DNA from: Anodontia alba
Taxonomy: Eukaryota > Mollusca > Bivalvia > Lucinida > Lucinidae
Assembly (NCBI GenBank): GCA_964016985.1
Contig: OZ024826.1
Span: forward strand, 65,733,563-65,797,562
Length of the DNA: 64,000 bases
Direction of reading: 5' to 3'
The notes beneath the pieces are model-generated. The model made no database searches, had not been told where the DNA came from, and saw only the letters and a list, made by a program, of their open reading frames with translations. The translations under genes were made by a program, and so were the position numbers. Positions 44,548 through 56,360 of the stretch are shown one piece after another. Numbering within the stretch: position 1 is the stretch's first letter; each line of letters starts with the position of its first letter.

Positions 44548-44889
44548 CGAATGTAAGATTCTGTTTATCATATGACTTTTAAACTGTATTTTATGGTCGT
44601 AGAAGTTGAACCGTTTTTCAACAGAAAACATAACGTTTTCACGGATGACGTGATGACGTTACGTGTCAGTAACAAAGTGTTATGTAACGTGTGGTCATAT
44701 CATTTTTGTGACATGATAACACACTGAATAATAGCAACGTCATATGATAACATATGATAAATAACAATTACGAATTTGTCAAAAAAAAACAACAACAAAA
44801 AAACAACAACAAAAAATCAGACCATCAAATAGACGTCATTTTATAAAACGCAGCGGGATTGCAAAACAGTTTCCAGCGTAAAAAAACAA
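44548..44889. other. ACGT-rich spacer
   Basis: Contains several TGACGT/ACGTCA/ACGTTA words (44,640-44,760) and an AAC-rich tract at 44,780-44,815. TTATCATATGAC / GTCATATGATAA may delimit a roughly 190-bp MITE. Confidence 0.4.
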
Positions 44890-45180
44890 TACCAGTTTCT
44901 ACAACAGCAATCTATTGCAGCCTTAGTCTCCCCGTACATCACCATATACTTCATTTCCTTTGGGATCACTGGGCCCATTGTGGTATATATGAAAATGGAT
45001 TTCTGTTCATGTATACGCTAGAGGGTGTAAGTAGTGTTGCAAACTTCATTACTGCTTATAAAGAACCTCAATAAAACCGAGGCTCCCATTTTCTATTCTG
45101 TGGTGTGTTCTTTGTTTCCAAAGGTATTTTTGACGTTTATTTTATTACACTGCAGCTGGTGTTAGTGCCATGTGGCCAGT
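44890..45180 (+). repeat. R275 repeat, single copy
   Basis: Shares 'agtctccccgtacatcac', 'atttcctttgggatcact', 'tttgtttccaaag' and 'cagctggtgtta' with the tandem copies at 53 kb. It contains the hairpin GAACCTC-AATAAAACC-GAGGCTC (45,063-45,085), whose loop holds AATAAA. Confidence 0.72.
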
Positions 45181-45490
45181 TAATACAACACCGACCAACT
45201 GCACACGTTTCCTGACGTAAACAACACAGCCAGTTTATATAAACTCACCAGATTTTGCACATTTCCTGATGTAACCAACAAAACCAATCAACACAACATC
45301 ACCCGACTACACACTTTTCATGACGTAAACAACACAGCCAGTTTTTACAACATCGTGGATTGCAAACATTTTCTGACGTAAGAAAAAAACACACATAATA
45401 AAACATCGACCGACTGCACACATTTTCTTAACAACAGAGTCAATTACTACAACATCGCCCAATTGCACACATTTCCTGGACATGTCTGTA
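45181..45490. repeat. 54-bp minisatellite, block S1
   Basis: About six imperfect units with TTGCACACATTTCCTGACGT, AAACAACACAGCCAGTTT and ACAACATC(G)CCCGA. Some units lack parts. Confidence 0.85.
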
Positions 45491-46559
45491 TATGAAACAA
45501 CTGTATAGCAGATAGGCATTCATTGCATTTCGCGAAAACTTGCACGTGTTTATGGAGACCCAGTTGATACTTAACAAATTATAAGCATACAAAACCTTGT
45601 GTATTCTGGTTGAAATCATAGAAAAAGAAAGAAAAATGCTCAAAAGAGAAAGCAGAATGTTTATTTTCTCAGGCATATATGAAAACATGACGTCATTAGT
45701 GACACCCCGGTCTTTTTCGTATTTAAGGGAGAGTACCCCGTTTTCCTATCTGACATTAATTTTTTAATTTCGCATGCAAACTGCGTTTCAAATAAACCTT
45801 CTACCGTTTTCTATAGCCTTTATTAGAAGGTATATAGAAATGGATTAACACCAAAAAAGGTCAAATTTTCGTCCAATATGGCCGCTACAATAAACCTGTA
45901 AGCAAACGTTTGATTGCAAATTTTTATGACACCATTTTGAATGACACATTTCAAATTTTACCAGACCTCTTTTTGGCGTTTGTGCTTATGGTGTTTCACT
46001 AAAAAATATTCGTATAGAACACTGTATTGTACTGACGTAAGTCTTAAACATGCATGTTGAGGGAATAGCAGCGCATTTCTTCATGTCCATAATTTCCAAA
46101 CCTTTGTTGACGAACTATACTGGATAAGAATGTATGAAGACCAAACATAATAATTGACGTAATTTCCGCAAACTAAAATGTTTATCAAAATTCCATAAAA
46201 TAGACGCCGTTTTATAAAGCGCTACAAGAATTTTAAACAATCAGTGGTAATTTATATTCAGACATTAACTGTACAGATTAATTTATCGCGAGTGGGGTGT
46301 ATATTGGGTGTAAATTACCTGTCACTATATAAATGCGTACTATACGCTTAACTGAATTTACAGTTGCTTGGCAAAACTCTAAACCAATACCATGCAAAAT
46401 GCATGCATTTCTCCAAAATGCAATTAGTTTCGCATTGCTATACAGCGGTTTTATATGAACCAATATCCAAGCTTTATATATACAAAAACTCAGCCGTATA
46501 TCTTTCCGATTGTAGGGTTACGTTTTTTTTGCACGATAGAGGACTTGAGAAACCCGACT
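45491..46559. other. Unassigned region
   Basis: No element recognised. Short frames on both strands are not supported. It separates minisatellite blocks S1 and S2 and may be a diverged insertion. Confidence 0.35.
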
Positions 46560-47390
46560 AATATACAACACACAGCCAGTTATTACATCACCCGACTGCA
46601 TACATTTCCTGACTTAAAAAACACAGCCAATAAATACAACATCGCCCGATTGCATAAATTTCCAAATGAAAACAGCACAGCTGGTTTATACAATATCGCC
46701 CGATTGCACACATTTCGTGACGAAAGAACAAAACCACATGATACAACATCGCCCGACTGCACACATTTTCTGACATAAACAACACAGCCACTTAATACAT
46801 CGCCCGATTGCGAAAAATTCCTGATGTAAACATCACAGCCACTTTTTACATTTGAACATTATCTGACTTAAACAGCACAGCAAATAAAAGCAACATCGCC
46901 CGATCGCACACATTTCCTGACGTAAAGACAAAACCACATAATACAACATCGACCAACTACGCACTTTTTCTGACGCGCACAGCACAGCCAGTTTTATACA
47001 AACTCACCGGATTTCACACATTTCCTGATGTAACCAACAAAAACATTTCGTGCCGTAAGAACAAAACCACAGGATACAACATCACCCGCCTGCACACATT
47101 TTCTTACGTAAACAACACAGCCAGTTTATACAGCATCACTGGATTGCACACATTTCCTGACGTAAGAACAAAACACACAAAATACAACATCGACCGATGC
47201 ACACATTTCCTGACCTAAAAACAGAGCCAATTAATATAGCATCGCCCGCTTGCATATATTTCCAAATGTAAACAACACAGCCAGTTCATACAACATCTCC
47301 CGATTGCACACATTTCCTGACGTAAAAAACACAGCCAGTATATAAAAACTCGCCCGAGTACACACATTTCCTGACGTAAGAATAAGAAGA
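46560..47390. repeat. 54-bp minisatellite, block S2
   Basis: About 15 units. Because 54 is divisible by 3, a unit free of stops gives an 18-residue periodic peptide (NIARLHTFP...), which explains the forward and reverse open frames here. Most units hold CCTGACGTAAACAACA. Confidence 0.92.
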
Positions 47391-47476
47391 AGAAAAAAAA
47401 ACAACAAAAAAAAACAACAACAACAACAACAACAAAAAAACAACAACAAAAAAAAAACAAAAAAAAAACAAAAAAA
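47391..47476. repeat. A-rich (CAA)n tract
   Basis: CAACAACAACAA and A-runs at the junction of minisatellite S2 and PE7. Poly-Phe/Val frames on the minus strand are artefacts. Confidence 0.9.
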
Positions 47477-48390
47477 CAAGAGGCCCATGGGCATCAAATT
47501 CGCTCACCTTATAAAAACAGCTATTGCATACGCGTATCTGCAAATACCATGCAACTTCCTCAAGTGTTGCCACAGTAACTAACTAGGGCACAAATTTGAC
47601 CATACCATAAAATGGTCAACAGTCATCCTAGTATCATCATTTGAACAAACTTAGTAGACTTTGAGTCCCCAATGCTGTATACGAAGATTCAGCCTAAAAA
47701 CTTTCTTAGTTCTGGAGAAGTGTTTTACCATTTAGGGGCATGACTGCCATCATGTTCAATGGCGCAAAACTATTTGACCAAACTGTCAACATTCTTTCGC
47801 CAGAGGGTCCCATGTGAAATCTAATAAAACATGTTCAAAAGATTTCAGAGAAGAAGACATTTAAAAAATTCGCAATTTTATACATGTATATAGCCCAGGG
47901 TCAAGGGCAGATAACCCCCAAATTTTGACGGTATCTAAGCAGTTCTACTTCTTTAATCATACATTGTAAGTTTAAGCCATTAGTCTTAATACATACTGAG
48001 AAAATGGTTTTCTCTTCATTTTCCCGATACAAATGTATGAGGGCGCAAATTTGCCCTTGCCGTAAAAAAAGTCAAAGGTCAGCCCACGACCACCATTTGA
48101 ACAAACTTAGTAGACCTTGAGTGCCCAATGCTATATACCAAGATTCAGCCTCTGATCTTTCTTGGTTCTGGCGAAAGTGTTCTTTAAAACTTTTAACCAT
48201 ATATCGGCATGGCGGTCATCTAATTCAGTGGTGCGGAACCATTCAAGCAAATTGTCCATACCCTTTCGCCAGAAGGCCCCATGTGAAATCTGGCGAAAAT
48301 TGCTCACGCTGTTTCAAAGAAGAAGACATTAAAACAAAACAAAAAAAAAAACAAAAAAAAAAAAAAAAAAAAAAAAAACAACAACAACAA

Positions 48391-48429
<39 letters not shown>

Positions 48430-49549
48430 TATATAACCCAGGGGCAAGGGCAGATAACCCCCATGGAACAAAATTTTGATTGTAACTAAAACGTTTTACA
48501 ACCTTAATAATACATAGCATATTTCAGCCGTTAGTCTTTAATACATTTGAGGAAATGACTTTTCAACATTTTTCCCATACAAAAATATGGGGCCACAAAT
48601 TTGACCCTACCGTGAAAAGGTTAAATGTTAACCTACGACCATCATTTGAAGACATTTGGTAGACCTTGAGTCCTGAATATTATATACCAAGATTCAGTCT
48701 CAAAGCTTTTTAGGTTCTGGAGAAGAAGATTTTTAAGTGTATTACCATATAAATGTATAGGGACGCAAATTTGATCTTGACGTAAAAAGGTCAAAGGTCA
48801 ACCTACGGGCCATAATTTGAACAAATTTGGTAGACCTTGAGTACCTGATGCTATGTACTAAAATTTAGTCTCAAAGCTTTCTTGGTTCTGGACAAGAAGA
48901 TTTTTAAGTGTTTTTACCATATATGGGCATGGCAGCCATCTTGTTCAATGGTGCGGAACCATTTGAACAAATTATCAACATCCTTTCAACAGAAAGCACC
49001 ATAAGAAATCTAGTGAAATTGCTTAAGCAATTTCACAGAAGACGTTAAAAAACAACAACACAATTTTATACATGTATATAGCCCAGGGGCAAGGGTAGAT
49101 AACCCCAGGGGACAAAATTTTGATTGTAACTAAAAAGTTTTACTACTTTAATCATACATTGTAAGTTTCAGCCATTAATCTTTAATATATCCCTTGTTGT
49201 AAAAAAAACAAAGGTCAACCTACGACCATCATTTGAACAAACTTGGTAGACCTTGAGTCCCCGATGCTATATACCAAGATTCAGCCCCAAAGCTTTCTCG
49301 GTTCTGGAGAAGATTTTTAAGTGTTTTACCATATATGGGCATGGCCGCCATCTTAATTAACAGACCGTGACTATTTGTATAAATTTTCAATCCCCCTTCA
49401 AAAGAAGGCTCCACATGAAGTTTGATGAATATTGGCCTAGGGGTTTCAGAGGAGAAGTCGATGGACGGTGGACGGACGGACGACGACGACGACGAACGGC
49501 AAGTGATCACAATAGCTCATCCTGAGCCTTCGGCTCAGGTGAGCTAAAA
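47477..49549 (+). mobile_element. Array element PE7 (family X), complete ends
   Basis: 5' CAAGAGGCCCATGGGC with palindrome GCCCATGGGC (47,483-47,492), then TTCGCTCACCT. 3' end: ACGGACGGACGACGACGACG (about 49,474-49,493), then AGCTCA-T-CCTGAGCC-TTC-GGCTCAGG-TGAGCT (49,514-49,545), a 14-bp stem with a one-base bulge. The interior has four or five variable-length units with 'accttgagtcc', 'tataccaagattcag', 'ttggttctggagaagaagattttt' and CCATATATGGGCATGGC. An A-rich stretch lies at 48,333-48,423. It interrupts the 54-bp minisatellite. Confidence 0.83.
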
Positions 49550-49555
49550 ACTAAA

Positions 49556-50335
49556 ACGAAAATAAACAATACCCTTAGTTTATATAAACAAACACGCCCC
49601 ATTGCATACATTTTCTGTCGTAAGAACAAAACCGGTTAATAATACATCGTCCGACTGCATACATTACCTGATGTAAACAACACATTCGATTGCACACATT
49701 TCCTGATGTGAGAAGAAAACCAGTTAATTCATCGCATGAGTACAAACATTTCTTGACGTAAACAACATAGCCAATTTATAAAATATCGCCGCTCGATTGC
49801 ACATATTTCTTGACGTAAACAACACAACCAGTTTATACATACTTGCCTAATTGCACATATGTCCTGACGTAAAAGCAAAACCGATTAATGCAACATCGCC
49901 CTACTGCAAACATTCCCTGATGTAAAAACAATATTCCTGATGTAAAAACAATATTCTATCTATACAATATCGCCAGACTGCAGAAATGTCATGATGTAAA
50001 ATCAATATTCAGTTTATACAACATCACCCGATTGCACACAGTTTCTGACGTAAGAACTAAATCATTTTATACAACATCGCCCGGCCGCACACAGTTCCTG
50101 ATGTAAACTGCCAATTTGTACAAATTCGCCCGATTGTACACATTTCCTGATGTAAGAACAAAACTAGTTAATTTATCATCGCACGAGTACAAACATTTCC
50201 TGACGTAAACAAAACGGCTAGTTTAAACAAAGTGGCCCGAACGGACGCATTTCCTGACGTAATCTTGAACAAAACTATTTAATTCATTGTCGCCCGAGTA
50301 CAAACATTTCCTGTCATAAACAACAATACTTCAGA
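49556..50335. repeat. 54-bp minisatellite, block S3
   Basis: About 13 units, continuing S2 after PE7. Variants with 'aagaacaaaacc' replace 'aacaacacagcc' in alternate units. Confidence 0.88.
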
Positions 50336-50343
50336 AATAATTG

Positions 50344-51110
50344 TTCTCTATTGTGAATTATGGCGACTTATGCATAGTGTTGACGGGGAGATTGTGAAGT
50401 ATTTATTCACATCGGCGAAGTTGGAGTGAATGTATATTTGCATCTGCCCGATAACACCATGCGTTAGTCGCGATAATTCACAGTAGAGAAAAACTATTTC
50501 GATTCTAAGATGATACAGAAAGGAAAATCGACATTGTTGCAATGTATTCCAAAGAACTCTTTAGCAACGGACGTCGCGAGAAGTAAATGTTTACATGCGA
50601 CGTCATCAAACGTGCCCTTGTGCAAGTTCTACATTGACGACGTGAACTATTGTAGTTTGATTACGGTAAGTTTCCATTAGGCTCAATGGGAAAACATTAA
50701 CGTCATGTTAGAATTATGAAATATTTTTCTCTACTGTGAATTATCACGAGTAATGCATGGTGTTGTATGGCAGATTGCGACGTATCAATTCACGACGGCG
50801 AAGCCGGAGTGAATTAATATTCGCCTCTGCCCGACGACATCATGCGGTAGTCGCGATATATCACAGTAGAGAAAAAACTATTTCGATTGTAACCTGATAC
50901 AGAAAAGAAAATCTACATTTTAGCAATGTTTTCCAAAGAACTCTTTTGCAGAGGACGTCGCGAGAAGTAAATGTTTACATGCGACGTCATTAAACGCATC
51001 CGTTTGCACTATGTTGTCGACGTGAATTATTGTAGTTTGATCACGGTGAAGTTTCCATTAGGCTCAATGGGAGAACGTTAACGTCATGTTATAATAACTT
51101 ATAAAACATT
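50344..51110. mobile_element. Tandem pair of 383-bp units, each with a 147-bp fold-back MITE
   Basis: Direct repeats start TTCTCTA(T/C)TGTGAATTAT at 50,344 and 50,727. Within each, the first 147 bases (50,344-50,490; 50,727-50,873) are an inverted-repeat structure with outer TTCTCTACTGTGA / TCACAGTAGAGAA and arms of about 47 bp. The inner part AATTCACGACGGCGAAGCCG / GAGTGAATT is itself palindromic. The following 235 bases (GGACGTCGCGAGAAGTAAAT, TTTACATGCGACGTCAT) are duplicated too. Confidence 0.82.
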
Positions 51111-51525
51111 GCCTGATTGTAAACCTCTCGTAACTAAACCATTCCGTTAATAAGCCTATGTAATCTGGACCACCGAAGTATACTCGAGTATATTAGGCAA
51201 ATTCTCAAGATTTTTCTGTTTTTCAAACATAATTTAATTGGTTTATTATACTTTCTGCCCTTTTAGTCATTCTATACTAGTTTGCATAAATACTAATAGT
51301 TTTGCCATGTTCGCCCATTTTATACAGTGAAAATGTCACGGCAAAGACGAGCGTACTTTGCATAGGCGTGCTAACGTAATGATTATGCTCACTTCGTACT
51401 GCATCGCCTGACTTCAAACATTTCCTTACGTAAACAACGATACCTGTTATACAATATCGCACGACTGCAAATATTTACTGACTGAGGTAAAAATGATACT
51501 CAGTTTGTAAAACATCGTCCGATCA
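51111..51525. repeat. 54-bp minisatellite, remnant block S4
   Basis: Isolated units at 51,100-51,150 and 51,395-51,525 ('atcgcctgacttcaaacatttccttacgtaaacaac' type) are separated by about 240 bp of unassigned sequence. Confidence 0.65.
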
Positions 51526-52010
51526 ATCGGTGTGCTTTCAATGTCGGCTTAAAACGACCGATAGTAAACCTATATTTATGCTTTCTGATGAATAACAAAC
51601 AAGGAGAGATAAAAATAAACTTAATGGACAAGAACAAAGGTCAAATGACACAAGGTCGAGGTCACGAAAGGTCAAGGTCATTTAAATAGTGAAAAGCGTA
51701 GAAAATCCAGTTCTATTGTTTTTCTAGGCATGCTTGTAGATTTTTAGAAAAATGTCATTAAGGCCAAGGTCAAGTCTACTTGACAGTTAATAACAGAAGC
51801 AGTTTTCTTTGACTGATCCGTGTACTGTACCTGGCGGTGTGCGTTCGAAAAAAGGGCACTTTATGCCCTATGGGATACCGTGCAATATGCCACTTTCTAA
51901 GCGATACATATCACCATCATTTTATATTTACTATTTTATTATAAAATATATTAATAATATTCATAAAATTCAAATAAAATATCTAATCTAATTATGCTTC
52001 CCTGGGCCCT
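51526..52010. other. Spacer with clustered AGGTCA half-sites
   Basis: AAAGGTCAA (51,636), AAGGTCGAGGTCA (51,652-51,664) and AAAGGTCAAGGTCA (51,667-51,680) resemble nuclear-receptor half-sites, and TCAAGGTCA is the ERR/NR5A-type extended site. The rest is AT-rich without a gene. Confidence 0.4.
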
Positions 52011-52475
52011 TGATCAACAGCAAACGTTTTTGGTCATGCCCCTACTGAACGAGCCTTACGCCATTGTTCCCGCCGATCATTCTTTACATTACGTATTACG
52101 ATATAAAGATCTCAAATATTTAGATGTTTAATTAAACTTCCGCAATAAATATAAGGTTACGTCGCCAAAATTAAGCTGTAATATGCAATATGAAATATTT
52201 AGGCAATACAGATTATAATATATTTTTATCGTTTAAAATTATTTCAAGAAAATTTATAACGAAATAACAGATATAGAGAAATAAATAAAAAGTGCAGACA
52301 TGGGTGTTTATCTCGCCATTACGAGAATCAGTTTGTTATAATAACCTGATCTTAACGAGTTATACTCTGAAGAAAAAATATTCAAGGAGAAAAATATTAG
52401 GCTGGTACCAATATATGGAAGCGTATTGGTACCCTCTCCCTGAGGAAGCGTATTGGTACCCCCCATTTATTTTTT
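52011..52475 (+). repeat. Left arm of inverted repeat IR3
   Basis: Pairs with 54,223-54,649: GATCAACAG, CCTTACGCCATTGTTCCCGC, GGTTACGTCGCC, TAAGCTGTAATATGCAATA and GGTACCAATATATGGAAGCG are all mirrored. The inner edge carries two copies of GAAGCGTATTGGTACC (52,417 and 52,445). Confidence 0.82.
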
Positions 52476-52959
52476 TCTCGTGACAATATTTTTGTCATGA
52501 AAATGCAAAAAGATCGAGTTTTTTTTTTACTTTGAACTGTTTTTCATAATGGTTAGATAAAAACAATGTTTTCACGTGTTCATTATTTCATTTTAAATTC
52601 ATTTCGTTATAGAGATTCTCGTAATAATATAACACGACAATATTATGTGTATTGTTTGAATATTTTGTACTGCACATTACAACATATGTTTTACGAAACA
52701 ACGCTATACTTTTTTGTGGAATTGAAGTTAAAGATCTTAATATCTGTATTGTTTATCGCCATACGCAAGATCAAGAATCAAAAGCGGAACACTGACGTCA
52801 TTTGTCAATCAAAAGAGGCTACCAGGGGGACTGAATGCTTACTGTCTGCGAAAAAATCCTTCAAGTGTCCGATATACCCCGAGTAATTTAAGCGGTCTCA
52901 TCCATTGCGCTACACTTGTTGTGGTTCAGCTCTGTTTAATGGTTTTCCGCTTCGTCAAT
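52476..52959. other. IR3 spacer, left part
   Basis: AT-rich. A forward frame 52,566-52,886 has no recognisable domain. Confidence 0.4.
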
Positions 52960-53745
52960 ATCATTTTTTTTTTTGCCGGCTCGGTATGTGTTATTTGTAC
53001 ACATTGTAGCTAGGTACACGTACATTTCAACAGCTGAGTTTCGAGAAAGGGATATTCATTCGGCTTCGCAAACTACAGTGTTGCATATGAAGAGACTCAA
53101 TCAAACCGAGTCTCCGATTTTCGTGATTTTTGTGTGTTCTTTGTTTCCAAAGTTAATCCTTTTTTACTTTTATTTTACTCTACTGTAGCTGGTGTTGTGC
53201 CGTGTGGCGGCCGTAAAAGTCTCCCCGTACATCATCATTGTGCAGGTTATATCTTATTTCCTTTGGGATCACTGAGGTCATCCTGGTTATTTTGAAAATC
53301 GAATACCGCTTAAGCAGGCGCTAGGAGGCGTATGCAGCCTCGCAAACTACATTGTTGCATATGAAGAGACTGATTCAAACCGAGTCTCCGACTTTCGTGA
53401 TTTTTGTGTGTTCTTTGTTTCCCAAGGCAATCATTTTTTACTTTTATTTTACACTACTGTAGCTGGTGTTGTGCCGTGTGGCGGCCGTTTAAAGTCTCCC
53501 CGTACGTTATCATAGTGCAGGTTATATTTTATTTCCTTTGGGATCATTGAGGCTGTCCTGGTCATTTTGAAAATCGAATACCGCTTAAGCCGGCGCTAGG
53601 GGCGTATGCAGCCTTGCAAATTACAGTGTTGCATATGAAGAGACTCAATTAAACCGAGTCTCCTAATTTCGTGATTTTTGTGTGTTGTTTGTTTCCAAAG
53701 GCAATCCTGTTTGACTTTTATTTTACTTGTTCATAAAATTGTGTA
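52960..53745 (+). repeat. R275 repeat, three tandem copies
   Basis: Copies are marked by GTTGCATATGAAGAGACT at about 53,080, 53,354 and 53,630 (273-276 bp spacing). Each carries the hairpin GAGACTC / GAGTCTC (53,092-53,114; 53,365 region with one mismatch; 53,640-53,662) with loops AATCAAACC, ATTCAAACC and AATTAAACC. Text such as GGTGTTGTGCCGTGTGGCGG is nearly identical between copies. Confidence 0.88.
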
Positions 53746-54222
53746 TATGTATTTCGAAGCAAGATTGTGCATGTGTGCTAGACATTTTCCTTTCCGTTAT
53801 GGTGACTGAGTACCGATGAGTACCCTATGTCTTTTAATTGCTTTTTCAACCTATTTTGTTCGGCCAAGTTTTCCCTTCAATGGCCCATGTGACGTCACTT
53901 ATTCCAGCCAATAGTCATTATGACGACAAAATGGACTGCGACAATGAAATAAATCTTTGAGGTGCACGAGAAAAACTACTGGTATAGCGTATAAAAGTAC
54001 AGCGTGATAAAAATTCTACGCAGTAAAGAAAATGTCATACATGATTAAATATTTCGTAAACAATATACAGATATGTAGCGAATACGGATATATTATAACA
54101 TTATCATATTGACTTATCATGATTTGTCGACAAAATTTTGTCACCATATCATGTTATTATTATGTTTCTCTACATAAATTTGAGCTATGAAAAAAAAAAA
54201 AAAAAATAAAAAATAAAAGTGG
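53746..54222. other. IR3 spacer, right part
   Basis: 54,000-54,222 is a diverged direct relative of 55,195-55,420; both end just before GGGGTACCAATACGCTTC. An A-rich tract lies at 54,189-54,216. Confidence 0.5.
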
Positions 54223-54649
54223 GGTACCAATACGCTTCCATATCTCCCCCCCCCCCCCCACCCCCCAACCCCCAATATATTTTTCTCGGAATATTTTTGT
54301 CTTAACTAGCGCGTTAAGATCAAATTACAACTTAATCATTCTCGTAATGGCGAAACACCATGTTTGCCCGTTTTGTTTGCTTCACTAAATCTGTCGTTTC
54401 GTTATATTTTTCTTATAATAATTTTAAACGATAAAATTATGTTATAATCTGCATTGTCTAAATATTTCGTATTGCATATTACAGCTTATTTTTGGCGACG
54501 TAACCTTATATAAATTGCGGAAGTTTAATCAAATATCTAAATATATGAGATATTTATATCGTAATAGAAAATGTAAAGAATAATCGGCGGGAACGATGGC
54601 GTAAGGCCATTCGGTAGAGGTATGACCACACACTTTTACTGTTGATTGG
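54223..54649 (-). repeat. Right arm of inverted repeat IR3
   Basis: Reverse complement of 52,011-52,475. It contains a C-rich insertion (54,246-54,272) absent from the other arm. Confidence 0.82.
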
Positions 54650-55429
54650 TTAATAATAAAGATGAGTTAAACTTATTATTCTAATTTGATGAAAAAAATG
54701 TTTGTGTGTAATTTCCTGATCGTTTTAAAGAAATAAATGTTTCTGTTTTTGTATGGTGGAGCCAAAAGAAGAAGTGGTGAAATTTCAAAGTTTCGATTTT
54801 TGGTACCTGCCCATTCAGGGGTTGCTACATTCAGCCTCCAAAATGTGCCAGAAAGTGCTAGTGACAGTGGTGATTTTCCTTTTTTATTTTGCTGTCTAGG
54901 CCTGGTGAAGTCCAGTCATACCAAGAAAAGAACAACGAAAAAGAGTGAATTTACTCTGAAGCTCTATGGGAAACAAGTAATTAGTTTCCTGTACCCTACA
55001 CTGGCAGTAGACTTGGAGATGCAAATAAACAGTCTTGCCAATTGTTACTGATCTTTAACTGTTTTTGTAAAGTGAAGTTACTTTGGAGCTCTGTGAGAAA
55101 ATAATTACATGTAGTTTCCTTTACCCTTGAAGAAAACAATGTTTGTGTAAGAATGGCTGCCCTTATAGTGTTGTAACTGGTATATCAGAAACAGTATCGC
55201 GCGATAAACTGTTCATGCAATAGAAAAAAAATATGATGCGTTATAAATTATTTCGAGATCACTATACAATTATATATAGTGATCATGGCAAATTATATTT
55301 TTGTCATTATAATTTATCCCGATTTATCTATATGAAATATGTCAACATAAAATGTTATTATCGTGTTTCTCGATATAAATGTTTGTGGCGGAAAGAATAT
55401 CAGCGGGGTACCAATACGCTTCAATAGAC
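54650..55429. other. Unassigned region with a third GGTACCAATACGCTTC copy
   Basis: A forward frame 54,737-55,051 (104 codons) is unrecognised. GATCACTATA-CAATTATA-TATAGTGATC (55,257-55,284) is a perfect 10-bp-arm hairpin. The segment 55,195-55,420 ends with GGGGTACCAATACGCTTC like the inner edge of the IR3 right arm. Confidence 0.45.
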
Positions 55430-56360
55430 AATAAACCCAATTCCAGTTTATACAACATCGCATGACTGCAAACATTTGCAGACGTAAACCAAATGCCAAT
55501 TTATGCAGCATCACAGGATTGCAACCATTTTCAGACATAAACCTAATACCAGTTTATACAACATCGCAGGATTGCAAACATTTTCAGACGTAAGCCCAAT
55601 ACCAGTTTATACAACATCTAAGGGTTGCAAACATTTTCAGACGTAAACACAATACCAATTTTTTACAACATCGCAGGGTTGCAAGCATGTTCAGACAAAG
55701 CCAATACCAGTTTATGCAACATCGCAGGATTGCTAAAAATTTCAGACGTAAACCTAATACCAGTTTGTACAACATCGCAAGATTGCATATACAACATCGC
55801 AGTATTGCAAATTTTCAAGCGTAAATCCAATATCGGTTTATACAACATCGCAGGATTCCAAGACGTAAACCCAATACCAGTTTATACAACACCACAGGTT
55901 TGCAAACATTTTCAGACGTAAGCCCAATATCGATTTATACAACATTGCAGGAATGCAAACATTTTCAGACGTAAACCCAGTACCAGTTTATACAACATCG
56001 CATGATTGCTTATGCAGCATTGGATTGCAAACATTTTCAGACGTAAACCAAAAACCAGTTCATACAACATCGCAGGATTGCAAAAATTTTCAGATATAAA
56101 CCTAATACCAGCTTATACAACATCGCATGATTGTAAACATTTCCAGGCGTAAACCAATACCAGTTTATACAAAATTGCAAACATCTGCAGACGTAAACCA
56201 AATTGCAGGATTGCAAACATTTCATGAGGTAAACATCAATGGTCTGTTTATTCAACATAGCTCTAATGCAAATATTTATGATGCAAAAACAATACTGAGT
56301 TTGTACAATATCGATTGTTTGCAAACATTTCATGACGTTAAAACGATATGTTTATACGAC
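55430..56360. repeat. 54-bp minisatellite, block S5 (variant subfamily)
   Basis: About 17 units of 53-54 bp with TTGCAAACATTTTCAGACGT, AAACCCAATACCAGTTTA and ACAACATCGCAGGA. The subfamily differs from S1-S3 by CAGACGT for CTGACGT and AATACCAG for ACAGCCAG. Open frames on both strands here are periodic artefacts. Confidence 0.92.

Noticed and set aside
46455..46778. Periodic open frames in the 45-56 kb region as repetitive proteins or a CRISPR-like array
   Set aside because: A 54-bp unit divisible by 3 makes frames periodic; units are contiguous without unique spacers, and the context is a eukaryotic transposon-rich locus.
47215..47573. Phe/Val-rich minus frames, and poly-Lys/Gln frames at 48,121-48,489
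   Set aside because: Translation of A-rich and CAA-rich tracts at and inside PE7.
54737..55051. 104-codon forward frame as a host gene
   Set aside because: No recognisable motif; next to repeated segments; cannot be supported without transcripts or homologues.
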